A stretch of 64,000 nucleotides of DNA from Dichotomicrobium thermohalophilum. Its GTDB lineage: Bacteria > Pseudomonadota > Alphaproteobacteria > Rhizobiales > Rhodomicrobiaceae. The notes beneath the pieces are model-generated. The model was not told the origin of the DNA. It did no database searches and saw nothing but the letters and a program-made list of their open reading frames with translations. Below are positions 17,835 to 26,415 of this stretch, piece after piece. The position numbers and the translations under genes were made by a program. Position 1 is the stretch's first letter. Each line of letters begins with the position of its first letter. The DNA lies in NCBI RefSeq assembly GCF_003550175.1, contig NZ_QXDF01000001.1, positions 396,501 to 460,500 of the forward strand, given 5' to 3'.

Positions 17835-20300
17835 ATGGGGACAGGATCTCATAATGGCGCGGGTGGCGAGCGTTTTGGGCTCGTCCTGGCCGGCGTGGCC
17901 GTGGTTGGCGCGCTGACAGGTCTTGTGGTCGGCTTGGCGCCCTGGTCGGAAAACGACCAACGCATTGCCGCCGTGGCGCCGGAACCTGCAGCAAAGCCCG
18001 CACCCGCAGAGCAGCCGGAACTGGCAGCCCGGCCGGAACCCGCCCCCGCGAAACCGGCGAGCCCACCGCCCGAGGCGGGCGATTTCGCGGTGCGGCCGCT
18101 GCCGGAAGCGCCGGTCACGGGAGAGGCCGAACAGACCGCACAAGATGGTGTGCCAACGCCGCCCGTGCGCAAGCATCCACCACCCAGGACAGAGCCGCAG
18201 ATCGCCTCGCTTGCCCGCCCGACCGTATCGCCGTCCGCGCCGCCCTGGGCGCACGACTTGCAGCAGCGTCCGCGGGGGCTGGATCGGAAAGCGATCGACG
18301 ACCGACTCGACCAGATCGAACGCATCCGCATCTCCGAGAGCGACCTGGAACTGCTGAAAGAGGCGATCCGGCTTTTCTACAAGGATCGACTGGACGCCGG
18401 AAAGCCGTTGATTGAGCGCATCGAGGACGACACGGCGCGGCGTATGGCCCGCTGGTATTACCTGCGTTCCAGCAAGGGCCATGCTGACCTCGCCGAGTTC
18501 GTTGCCTTCCGGCGCGACCATCCGATGTGGCCGAGCAAGAAGGTGCTGCGGCGCAACGCGGAACTCTCCGCCCTTTTAAAAGAGCCGCCGGCACAAGACG
18601 TGTTCGCCTTTTTCGCTGATGAGCCGCCCAGGACCGGGACCGGCAAGGCGGCGCTGGGTGCGGCTTACCTCGCCACGGGTGACAAGGAGAAGGGCACATC
18701 GCTGATCCGTGAGGCATGGCGCCGGCACGCGCTGAACGAGGATGCGCAGGAGGCGATCCGCGAGCGGTACGACAATCTGCTGCGCAAGGCGGACCATAAG
18801 GCCCGTGCGGATTGGCTTCTGGCGCAAGACGATCGCGACCTGACCGATGACGCACGCAGGCTGAAAAAGGAGCTGGACAAGCTCGACCAGAAATCGCTGG
18901 ACGCGCGCGTGGCCGAGGTGCGCCGCTCCCGACGGGCGGGCGGGCTTCTCACGCAGCTTGATGAGAAGGTCAAGACCGAACCGGAAGTGCTGCTGAGCCG
19001 CGTGCGCTGGCTGCGCCGGCACGGCAATGACGAGAAGGCCTGGCGCCTCATGAAGATGGCGCCGGAGGATCCTGAAGCGCTGGTCGATCCGAACGAGTGG
19101 TGGCAGGAGCGGCGCGTACAGACGCGCACGGCGCTGAATGCTGGCAAGCCAGAGATCGCCTACGAGATCGCCAGCCGCCACGGCGGCGCAACCGGCGATG
19201 ATCTCCACGAAGCGGAATTTCTGGCCGGCTGGATCGCGCTGCGCTTCCTCAACAAGCCGGAAGCGGCCAGGGAGCACTTCGCCGCCTCGCGCACGGGCGC
19301 GGATTTGCCCGCCGACTTCGCCCGCAGCGACTACTGGGCGGGCCGCGCGGCCCTGCAACTCGGCGATTTCGAGATGGCGGAGCAATTCTTTGCCCGCGCC
19401 GCGCAACATTTTCACGTCTATTACGGCCAGCTCGCGGGGCTGGCGTTGGGCGAAAAGGCAGAGCCGATCCGCTTCCGCAAGCCCGCGAGGCCGACTCGCG
19501 AAGACATGGAACGGTTCGCCGCCCGCGACGTCGTACGCGCGCTGCCGATCGCGCAGCAGGCGGATTTCGACTCCTTCCTGTCACTGTTCATCTACGAGAT
19601 GGCGCGCGACCTCGAGTCGCCCGGCGAGATGACGCTCGCCGCCGAACTGGCTCGGCGGATTGCGCCGCCCAATGTCTTGGTGCGCTTCGGCAAGGTGGCG
19701 CTCAACCGTGGCTTTCCCGTCGAGGCTTATGCTTATCCGACTGACATCCCGGAATTCGAGATGTTGTCAGGCGCGCGGCCTGTCGAGCGGGCATTGATGC
19801 TGGCGCTGGCCCGGCAGGAGAGCGAATTCAACCCCGAAGCGCGTAGCTACGCCGGGGCGCGCGGCCTGTTGCAGTTGATGCCCGGCACGGCACGGATGAT
19901 GGCGCGGATCAACAATGTACGCTACCGTCTGTCGAGCCTGAACGACCCGGTTTACAATGCCAAGCTCGGCAGCGCCTACATGCGCCGGTTGCTCAACCGC
20001 TTCGACGACTCCTACATCATGATGCTTGCGGGCTATAACGCGGGCCCGGGCCGTGTGAACCAGTGGATCGAGCTGTTCGGGGACCCGCGCAGACCCGGGG
20101 TCGATCCGGTGGACTGGGTCGAGCGCATTCCCTTCACGCAGACGCGCGTCTACGTCCACAAGATCATGGAGAGCCTGCAGGTTTATCGGGCCGTACTGGC
20201 GCAAGGTGAGGCCGGCGACGTGACGTTGGCGACGGATCTGCACCGCGGCCGCACCGGCTCGCCGCCCGCCCCGATTTACGCCGGCACCGCGATGAATTAA
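17835..20300 (+). CDS. slt: Soluble lytic transglycosylase (Slt70-like), membrane-anchored
   Basis: About 821 residues. One hydrophobic anchor (14-34) leads into a Pro/Ala/Glu-rich linker of about 100 residues. Then comes a long superhelical region of alpha-helical repeats (about 165-600) and the C-terminal SLT catalytic domain with Glu662 in [10 protein letters not shown], then [10 protein letters not shown] and [15 protein letters not shown]. It cleaves murein to anhydro-products in the periplasm. The start is uncertain: ATG 17835 puts the anchor near the N-terminus, while ATG 17745 adds 30 residues. It is divergent from dapA. Confidence 0.9.
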   Translation: MGTGSHNGAGGERFGLVLAGVAVVGALTGLVVGLAPWSENDQRIAAVAPEPAAKPAPAEQPELAARPEPAPAKPASPPPEAGDFAVRPLPEAPVTGEAEQTAQDGVPTPPVRKHPPPRTEPQIASLARPTVSPSAPPWAHDLQQRPRGLDRKAIDDRLDQIERIRISESDLELLKEAIRLFYKDRLDAGKPLIERIEDDTARRMARWYYLRSSKGHADLAEFVAFRRDHPMWPSKKVLRRNAELSALLKEPPAQDVFAFFADEPPRTGTGKAALGAAYLATGDKEKGTSLIREAWRRHALNEDAQEAIRERYDNLLRKADHKARADWLLAQDDRDLTDDARRLKKELDKLDQKSLDARVAEVRRSRRAGGLLTQLDEKVKTEPEVLLSRVRWLRRHGNDEKAWRLMKMAPEDPEALVDPNEWWQERRVQTRTALNAGKPEIAYEIASRHGGATGDDLHEAEFLAGWIALRFLNKPEAAREHFAASRTGADLPADFARSDYWAGRAALQLGDFEMAEQFFARAAQHFHVYYGQLAGLALGEKAEPIRFRKPARPTREDMERFAARDVVRALPIAQQADFDSFLSLFIYEMARDLESPGEMTLAAELARRIAPPNVLVRFGKVALNRGFPVEAYAYPTDIPEFEMLSGARPVERALMLALARQESEFNPEARSYAGARGLLQLMPGTARMMARINNVRYRLSSLNDPVYNAKLGSAYMRRLLNRFDDSYIMMLAGYNAGPGRVNQWIELFGDPRRPGVDPVDWVERIPFTQTRVYVHKIMESLQVYRAVLAQGEAGDVTLATDLHRGRTGSPPAPIYAGTAMN

Positions 20301-20344
20301 CACTGCTTGGGCTGCGCAGTGACATCGCCTGTTCCCGAGGACCC

Positions 20345-21301
20345 ATGACACGACAGACCACGCGCCTTTTCGGACGCAAAGCTTGGCGCGATATCTATTA
20401 CACCTCCTTCGACGGCCTGAGGCTGCATGTGCGCCATTATGGCCGGCCAAATCCGGCGACGCGCCCCGTTGTCTGCCTTGCGGGGCTGACGCGCAATTCC
20501 CGCGACTTCCACTACCTCGCGACGCACCTCGCCGGTGATGCTCAGGCGCCCCGTGAGGTCTACGCGCTGGATTATCGCGGTCGCGGGCTGTCGGATCACG
20601 ACCCTGACTGGCGCAACTATTCACCTTTCATCGAACTGCTCGACACGCTCGACTTCATGGGTACCGCGAACCTGCAGGACGCGGCGGTGGTCGGCACCTC
20701 GCGCGGAGGCATCATCGCCATGATGATGGCTGTTCTGCGCCCGGGCATGATCGGAGCGGCAGTGCTCAACGACATCGGTCCGGAGATCGGCACGGCTGGT
20801 CTCGCGCGGATCATGGGATATGCGGGCAAGATCCCCGTTCCTGCGGACTGGAACGAGGCAGTGGCGCTGGTCCGGCAGATCAACGAGCGTTTTTTCACCG
20901 ACATGAGCGCGGAGGACTGGGAGGCGCTGGCGCGCCAGTCCTTCAACGAAACCGAGGATGGCCGGCCCGCTCCGAGCTACGACAAGCGGATCGCCAAGGC
21001 GCTGTCGCAGATCGACATTTCCAAGCGCATCCCGGACATGTGGACGTATTACGATGCCCTGCAGCACGTGCCGCTGATGATCCTGCGCGGTGAGAACACG
21101 GATCTGCTTGCGCCGGAGACCTTCGAGGAGATGAAGCAGCGCCACCCGGGTCCGACCGCGTTGACCGTGCCGGCTCAGGGGCACCCGGTGCTGTTTCTCG
21201 ACCGCTTCAGCATCGGCGAAGTCGGCCGGTTCCTGGCCAACACGGACCCGCAGCGCGAGACCTTCCGGCCGATTCCCTACGAATTGTATCCAGCGGTGTG
21301 A
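20345..21301 (+). CDS. Alpha/beta hydrolase
   Basis: The 318-residue protein has LAGLTRNSRDF at the oxyanion position, YRGRGLSD, nucleophile elbow GTSRGG, acid Asp in RGENTDLL and catalytic His in AQGHPVLF. It is of the size and pattern of the alpha/beta hydrolases that lie beside Slt genes in many alphaproteobacteria. The substrate is unknown. It follows slt by 44 bp on the same strand. Confidence 0.85.
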   Translation: MTRQTTRLFGRKAWRDIYYTSFDGLRLHVRHYGRPNPATRPVVCLAGLTRNSRDFHYLATHLAGDAQAPREVYALDYRGRGLSDHDPDWRNYSPFIELLDTLDFMGTANLQDAAVVGTSRGGIIAMMMAVLRPGMIGAAVLNDIGPEIGTAGLARIMGYAGKIPVPADWNEAVALVRQINERFFTDMSAEDWEALARQSFNETEDGRPAPSYDKRIAKALSQIDISKRIPDMWTYYDALQHVPLMILRGENTDLLAPETFEEMKQRHPGPTALTVPAQGHPVLFLDRFSIGEVGRFLANTDPQRETFRPIPYELYPAV

Positions 21302-21305
21302 AGGC

Positions 21306-21335
21306 AAAAAACAACCGCCCGCGCGGGGCGGGCGG
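21306..21335 (-). terminator. Intrinsic terminator of the IalB-like gene
   Basis: A perfect eight-base-pair stem (arms at 21315-21322 and 21328-21335) with a five-base loop is followed on the minus strand by a T-rich run (TTGTTTTTT). It lies 34 bases beyond the stop of the IalB-like gene and faces its transcript. On the plus strand no T-run follows, so it would act less well for the converging hydrolase gene. Confidence 0.85.
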
Positions 21336-21368
21336 CAGCATAAAAGTCATTGCGACAGGCGGGCCGTG

Positions 21369-22034
21369 CTACTGGCCTTCGCCTTCCTGCTTGTTCTGCT
21401 GTTCTTCCTGCGCCTTCTTCATCATGGCCATCTGGCGCTTCCGGATCGTCTGCATAAGCTGCTGACGGGCAGCGCGATATTTCTCGTTGTCGACCGGATC
21501 GCCTGCATAGGCTTTCGTGAAGCCAGACAGCGGAACCGGGAAACCGATCGGCTTGCCGGACAGGTTCATTGCTGCCACAACGAGCTTTTCACCCTGCCGG
21601 AACTGTTCAATGATTTCGTCCGTCGCCTCGGTCTCGGCAGTGCAGCCGCCGACATGGCAGAGCGTATACTTGAGCTTGATCGGCTCATTATCGTCCACTT
21701 TGGCCTGGACGCCGGCCGGCAGCGCCATGCCAAGCGGCACCATCACCATCAGCGAGCGCGTGTCTTTGCCTTCAACCTGGCGGATCGCTGCGGATACGAG
21801 CACGCGGCCGGTGTTGCCGTCGATGCGCTCATGATGCGTCAGGCAGACATCCAGCTCCTTGCCTTCCTCCTGGAGGCTCGGCGCCTTTTCACAGAGCTTC
21901 ACCCAGGCGGCCTGCGACTTCTGTTTCTGTTCTTCCTGGGCTGCAGCGTGTGAGCTGATCAATAATGATCCAGCCAGTGCGGCGCCGGCCACAAGGCCGC
22001 ACAAGGCGAAAGCCGAACGGCAGATCTTGTTCAT
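21369..22034 (-). CDS. Invasion-associated locus B (IalB) family protein
   Basis: The 221-residue product has a signal peptide with likely cleavage after SSHAAA (about residue 32). The mature IalB fold follows: AAWVKLCEKAP, VCLTHHERID, VLVSAAIRQ, MVPLGMALPAGV and YTLCHVGGCTAE, with four cysteines that probably form two disulfides. The C-terminus is a Gln/Glu/Lys-rich coil. The family is periplasmic, was named in Bartonella, is very widespread in free-living Hyphomicrobiales, and has no settled biochemical role. The ATG at 22034 begins the signal peptide. A strong terminator follows. Confidence 0.85.
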   Translation of the reverse strand: MNKICRSAFALCGLVAGAALAGSLLISSHAAAQEEQKQKSQAAWVKLCEKAPSLQEEGKELDVCLTHHERIDGNTGRVLVSAAIRQVEGKDTRSLMVMVPLGMALPAGVQAKVDDNEPIKLKYTLCHVGGCTAETEATDEIIEQFRQGEKLVVAAMNLSGKPIGFPVPLSGFTKAYAGDPVDNEKYRAARQQLMQTIRKRQMAMMKKAQEEQQNKQEGEGQ

Positions 22035-22400
22035 CGTTACGTCCAACATCCAATCAACCTTTCAAGAACTGTTCCGGGCCTAGCTCCGGCTTTGCTGCCG
22101 CCGCGCTGGCGCCCCCCAACGATTGTCCTGCGTACGTCGAATTGAGGCGACTTCGTGACGCGTGATGCGCTCGCCGGTCCCTCATGCACAGGCGCCGCCG
22201 ATGCGAATGCGCGGCGCGCGCCCCCTGCGCCTGTCATGGCCGGGGCAGGCCGCCCCGAACTTCCCTCAGCTGTTTTGCACGGTAATCGATTTTTTGCTCA
22301 TTTTGTGGCCAACACTCGCGCGCGATCCGGTTGTACCCGGGCGATCGCGTTTTTATTCTCACGCAGGCAAAAGGCCTGGCGACAGGCGGAGACACTTCGG
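22035..22400. other. Divergent intergenic region, ialB-like / yejA-like
   Basis: This 366-bp region separates two divergently read genes and should hold both promoters. The stretch near 22280-22315 is distinctly AT-richer (a run of six T). I see no gene, no convincing -35/-10 pair and no repeat in it. An open frame reading into the binding protein from 22155 lacks a plausible start and signal peptide. Confidence 0.5.
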
Positions 22401-24236
22401 ATGACGGCACACACACGGCAGCGCACGCAATCCATGCTTTGGGCCGGGTTCATCGCGCTCATTGCGGGGATGAGTCTAGGTCTTTCGGCCGCCGCGGAGC
22501 CACGCCACGGCATCGCGATGCATGGCGATCCCAAATACGGCCCGGACTTCAAGGCGTTCGACTACGTCAACCCCGACGCGCCGAAAGGCGGCAAGCTTGT
22601 TCGCGCCGTGCAGGGCTCGTTCGACAGCCTGAATCCGCTCATCATCAAGGGCGAGGCTGCGCCAGGGATGCGCCAGTACGTCTATGAAAGCCTGATGGCC
22701 CGCGCGCAGGACGAGCCGTTCTCGCTCTATGGCTTGCTGGCGGAGAGCATCGAGACACCGCCGGACCGCTCATGGGTGGCGTTCACGCTGCGCGAAGAGG
22801 CGCGCTTTTCCGACGGCGAGCCGGTTACGGTGGAGGACGTGATCTTCTCCCATGCGTTGCTGCGTGATCGCGGCCGGCCCAACCACCAATTCTACTACGC
22901 GAAGGTCGAGAAGGTCGAAAAGACCGGCCCGCGCACCGTGAAGTTCACCTTCAACGATGAAGGTGACCGCGAGATGCCGCTCATCATGGGGCTGATGCCG
23001 GTTCTGCCGGAGCACGCCATCGACCCCGAGACGTTCGAGGAGACCACGCTGGAGCCCCCGGTCGGCAGCGGTCCGTATGTGGTCAGCGAGGTGGACCCCG
23101 GCAGCCGCATCACTTTCGCGCGTGATCCAGATTATTGGGGCCGCGATCTGCCGGTCAATCGGGGGCACTACAACTTCGATAAAATCCAGTACGACTTTTA
23201 CCGCGATGCCAACGCCATGTTCGAGGCGTTCAAGAAGGGCGTCTCGATGTTCATGACCGAAGCCGACCCGGGGCAATGGGCGCGGGAATACGAGTTTCCG
23301 GCGGTGCGTGAGGGCAAGGTGCTGCGCAAGGAATTCGATCTGGAGCTGCCAGCGGGCATGAACGCGCTGGTGTTCAACACGCGCCGCGAGGTGTTTGCCG
23401 ACGAGCGGGTGCGCCGCGCGCTCATCAAGCTGTTCGATTTCGAGTGGATGAACGCCAAGCTGTTCCACGGGCTTTACGAGCGCAGCCAGAGTTACTTCGC
23501 CCGCTCCGAGCTGTCCGCGCATGGCAAGCCGGCGGATCCGCGCGAGCAGGAGTTATTGGCGCCCTTCCCCGACGCTGTGGACCCAGCAATCATGAAAGGC
23601 ACCTACAGCCTTCCGAAGAGCGACGGGTCAGGGCGCAACCGCAAGCAGCTTCGCGCGGCGCTGAAGCTGCTGCGCGAGGCCGGGTATGAGCTGAAGGGCG
23701 GCAGGCTGGTGAACGCCCGCACCGGCAAGCCGATGCAGTTCGAGATTCTGGCGGCGGACCCGGAGCAGGAAAGGTTGCTCCTCACCTACACGCGCGCGCT
23801 CAAGCGGGCCGGGATCGAGGCGACCGTGCGCATCGTTGATTCGGCCCAGTATCAGCGGCGCAAGCAGACCTATGACTTCGACATGATCCAGAACCGCTGG
23901 CCATCCTCGCTCTCGCCCGGCAATGAGCAGACCTTCCGCTGGTCATCGAAGGCGGCCGAACGCGAGGGCACGTTCAACTACGCGGGCGTGAAGAATGAGT
24001 CGGTGGACGCGATGATCGCCGCGATGCTGTCGGCCAAGTCGCGCGAGGATTTCGTCTCGGCGGTGCGCGCGTTGGACCGGGTGCTGATGTCGGGGCATTA
24101 CGTGATCCCGCTATTCCATCTGCCGAAGCTTTGGGTTGCGCATTGGCACCAGCTTCAGCACCCGGAGACGCCGCCGTTCAATGGCGTCGATATCGACACC
24201 TGGTGGATGGCGACGGACCTCGCCGAGGCGCAATGA
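22401..24236 (+). CDS. Extracellular solute-binding protein, YejA-like (family 5)
   Basis: About 611 residues with a signal peptide ending near LSAAAEP (residue 31). The SBP_bac_5 fold shows HGIAMHGDPKYGPDF, FDYVNPDAPKGG, GSFDSLNPLI, YESLMARAQDEPFS and FTLREEARFSDGEPV, the pattern of YejA microcin/oligopeptide-binding proteins. The ATG at 22401 was chosen for the signal peptide. It should capture peptides in the periplasm for an ABC importer, but no yejBEF permease or ATPase gene follows; instead the stop overlaps the start of an acyl-CoA ligase gene by four bases. Confidence 0.87.
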   Translation: MTAHTRQRTQSMLWAGFIALIAGMSLGLSAAAEPRHGIAMHGDPKYGPDFKAFDYVNPDAPKGGKLVRAVQGSFDSLNPLIIKGEAAPGMRQYVYESLMARAQDEPFSLYGLLAESIETPPDRSWVAFTLREEARFSDGEPVTVEDVIFSHALLRDRGRPNHQFYYAKVEKVEKTGPRTVKFTFNDEGDREMPLIMGLMPVLPEHAIDPETFEETTLEPPVGSGPYVVSEVDPGSRITFARDPDYWGRDLPVNRGHYNFDKIQYDFYRDANAMFEAFKKGVSMFMTEADPGQWAREYEFPAVREGKVLRKEFDLELPAGMNALVFNTRREVFADERVRRALIKLFDFEWMNAKLFHGLYERSQSYFARSELSAHGKPADPREQELLAPFPDAVDPAIMKGTYSLPKSDGSGRNRKQLRAALKLLREAGYELKGGRLVNARTGKPMQFEILAADPEQERLLLTYTRALKRAGIEATVRIVDSAQYQRRKQTYDFDMIQNRWPSSLSPGNEQTFRWSSKAAEREGTFNYAGVKNESVDAMIAAMLSAKSREDFVSAVRALDRVLMSGHYVIPLFHLPKLWVAHWHQLQHPETPPFNGVDIDTWWMATDLAEAQ

Positions 24237-25777
24237 GTATCGATCCTTCCGCGCCGGTCCCTGAACGCTTCAACATGGCGCGGTACTGCCTCGCCGCTGC
24301 CGGCGAGACGCCGGACAAGCCCGCGCTGATCGTGGCGGCGGATGCGTGCGGGACGCCGTCGGAAGTCTGGTCCTACGCCGCGCTGGAGGACGCGATCCTG
24401 CGCATGGCCGGCGGCTTCCGCACGGCGGGGCTGGCGCCAGGCGATCGGCTACTGATCCGGCTGGAGAACACCAGTGCTTATGCGCTTACCTTCTTCGGGG
24501 CGATCGCGGCAGGGGTCGTGCCCGTGCCGGCCTCCGACCAACTGAGTGCGCGCGAGGCGGGCTTCCTGCTGGCCGACAGCGGCGCGGCGGCGATCGCGCT
24601 CAGCCCCGCGCTGCCGGTCGAGCCGGTGCCTGAAGACGTGCGGGTGTTCGCGCCGGAGGACATCGCAGCGCTGCGCAACAGCCCGCGCGCCGATTACGCC
24701 GGCACGCGCGCCGACGACCCCGCCTTCCTGATCTACACCTCCGGCACGACCGCGCAGCCAAAAGGGGTGCTGCACGCGCAGCGGGCCGCCTGGGGCCGCC
24801 GCCCGATGTATCAGGGCTGGTACGGCATCGGGCCGGATGACCGCGTGATGCATGCGGGCGGCTTCAACTGGACCTACACGCTCGGAACCGGCCTGACCGA
24901 CCCGTGGGCGAACGGCGCGACCGCGATCATCTACACGGGCGAGAAAGACCCGGAGGTCTGGCCGAAGCTGATCGCGGCATACGAGGCAACGATCTTCGCC
25001 GCCGTGCCGAGCCTTTATCGCCGCATCCTGAAGTATGCCGGGGCCGGGCCGGATACGATGCCAAGCCTGCGCCACGGCCTGTGCGCGGGCGAGGCGCTGC
25101 CCGAGGCGGTCGCGCGCGAGTGGTTCGAGCGCACCGGCACGGTGCTCTACGAGGCGCTGGGCCAGAGCGAAATCTCGACCTTCATCTCGTCATCGCCGAG
25201 CGTGCCGCCGAAGCCGGAGCGCGTGGGCAAGCCACAGCCCGGACGGCGCGTGACGATCCTGCCGCAAGACGGCGGGGATGAGCCGCTGCCCGCTGGCGAG
25301 AGCGGGCTGATCGCCGTGCATTGCTCCGACCCCGGCCTGATGCTCGGCTACTGGCAGCGCCCGGAGGAAGACGCGGCGGCCACACGCGGCGACTGGTTCA
25401 TCACCGGCGATCTCGGCATGTTGGACGAAGACGGCTACATCGCGCATCAGGGCCGCGCGGACGAGCTGATGAACGCGATGGGCTATCGCGTCTCGCCCGT
25501 CGAGGTGGAAAGCGTCCTTGCCGAGCACCCTGGCGTGGCCGAGGCGGCGGTCGCGCAGGTCGAGGCGCGGCCGGGCGTGGAGATCATCGCCGCGTTCATC
25601 GTACGCGGACCCGGCGACGCGGTGAGCGCCGAAGCGCTGGACGCCTACGCCGAGGAGCGGCTGGCCCGCTACAAGCGCCCGCGCGAATACATCTTCATCG
25701 ACGCGCTGCCGCGCACGCCCAACGGCAAGCTCCGCCGCGCCGCCCTCGCCGCGATGCGAGCGAGCCACACCGCGTGA
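24233..25777 (+). CDS. AMP-dependent acyl-CoA ligase (benzoate-CoA ligase-like)
   Basis: The 514-residue protein has the adenylate-forming motifs: P-loop YTSGTTAQPKGVLH, YEALGQSE, the GDWFITGDLG hinge region and C-terminal PRTPNGKLRR with the catalytic Lys. It activates a carboxylic acid to its CoA thioester. Overall it resembles benzoate/acyl-CoA ligases such as those used in aromatic acid breakdown; the exact acid is not evident. The start is the ATGA overlap with the binding-protein gene, which implies translational coupling. Confidence 0.87.
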   Translation: MSIDPSAPVPERFNMARYCLAAAGETPDKPALIVAADACGTPSEVWSYAALEDAILRMAGGFRTAGLAPGDRLLIRLENTSAYALTFFGAIAAGVVPVPASDQLSAREAGFLLADSGAAAIALSPALPVEPVPEDVRVFAPEDIAALRNSPRADYAGTRADDPAFLIYTSGTTAQPKGVLHAQRAAWGRRPMYQGWYGIGPDDRVMHAGGFNWTYTLGTGLTDPWANGATAIIYTGEKDPEVWPKLIAAYEATIFAAVPSLYRRILKYAGAGPDTMPSLRHGLCAGEALPEAVAREWFERTGTVLYEALGQSEISTFISSSPSVPPKPERVGKPQPGRRVTILPQDGGDEPLPAGESGLIAVHCSDPGLMLGYWQRPEEDAAATRGDWFITGDLGMLDEDGYIAHQGRADELMNAMGYRVSPVEVESVLAEHPGVAEAAVAQVEARPGVEIIAAFIVRGPGDAVSAEALDAYAEERLARYKRPREYIFIDALPRTPNGKLRRAALAAMRASHTA

Positions 25778-25789
25778 CCCGCCCAGGCG

Positions 25790-26281
25790 TCACAGGATGC
25801 CCGACAGCTCGAAGTCATCTGTGTGCGCGGCGTAGGTCAGGCAGATGCGCGCCTCGGGGTAAACGAGCGCCTCGATCGTTAGCAGAATATAATTCAGGCC
25901 GTCAGGCAGGGTCGCGCCACTGTTCCGCGTCCAGCACACGCTCGTTGTCGGCTCCGCCATGGCCCCGCCGGAGAACATATGCGCCTTTGGATCGCAGAGC
26001 TTCTTACACTCGATGTAGTCAAGCTCTTCACAATGGCCGTAATTCTGCTCCAGTTCCTTGGTCACCCTCGCAAAGCCGGAGCGGATGTCGAGTCCTTCGG
26101 GTCCATTCCCATAAATGTGAGAATACCCGATAATCTTCCACAAGCCGCTGTTCGGCGACCAGCGCCCCAACACGATCGGAAACTCGGGGTGCGCTTTTGG
26201 AATACTATCGAAAGCGACAGCGTAGGTCGTGGTCCACGCGTTCGGCGTCGACCCCAACGCAATACCGAATGGGGCACTCAT
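25790..26281 (-). CDS. Hypothetical protein, orphan
   Basis: The 163-residue product is not recognised. It has no signal peptide or membrane segment, several Trp and Tyr, and five Cys, four of them in CEELDYIECKKLC and SVCW contexts. The upstream stretch is clearly AT-richer than the rest of the window, and codon use looks less biased to G/C at third positions than in the neighbours, so recent transfer is possible. The ATG at 26281 has AGGG about nine bases upstream; a TTG at 26320 would extend it. It lies between two converging genes of known metabolism with no evident link. Confidence 0.6.
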   Translation of the reverse strand: MSAPFGIALGSTPNAWTTTYAVAFDSIPKAHPEFPIVLGRWSPNSGLWKIIGYSHIYGNGPEGLDIRSGFARVTKELEQNYGHCEELDYIECKKLCDPKAHMFSGGAMAEPTTSVCWTRNSGATLPDGLNYILLTIEALVYPEARICLTYAAHTDDFELSGIL

Positions 26282-26415
26282 GGGCGATACCCTAGACGCT
26301 GATTGTTTTGTGTTAGGCAAAGTTTACGTCAAGGCACCAAACCGAACACCTATACAGTGATCGCGTCAACACAAGAGTTACAATTTTGACACAAATCAAT
26401 TCACAGGCTGGTGAA

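Noticed and set aside
20301-20344. CACTGC-GCAGTG hairpin after slt as a terminator
   Set aside because: Only six base pairs with a nine-base loop and no T-run; the next gene is probably read through.
22155-22400. N-terminal extension of the YejA-like protein from 22155
   Set aside because: The 82 extra residues are basic and would precede the signal peptide, which starts at 22401.
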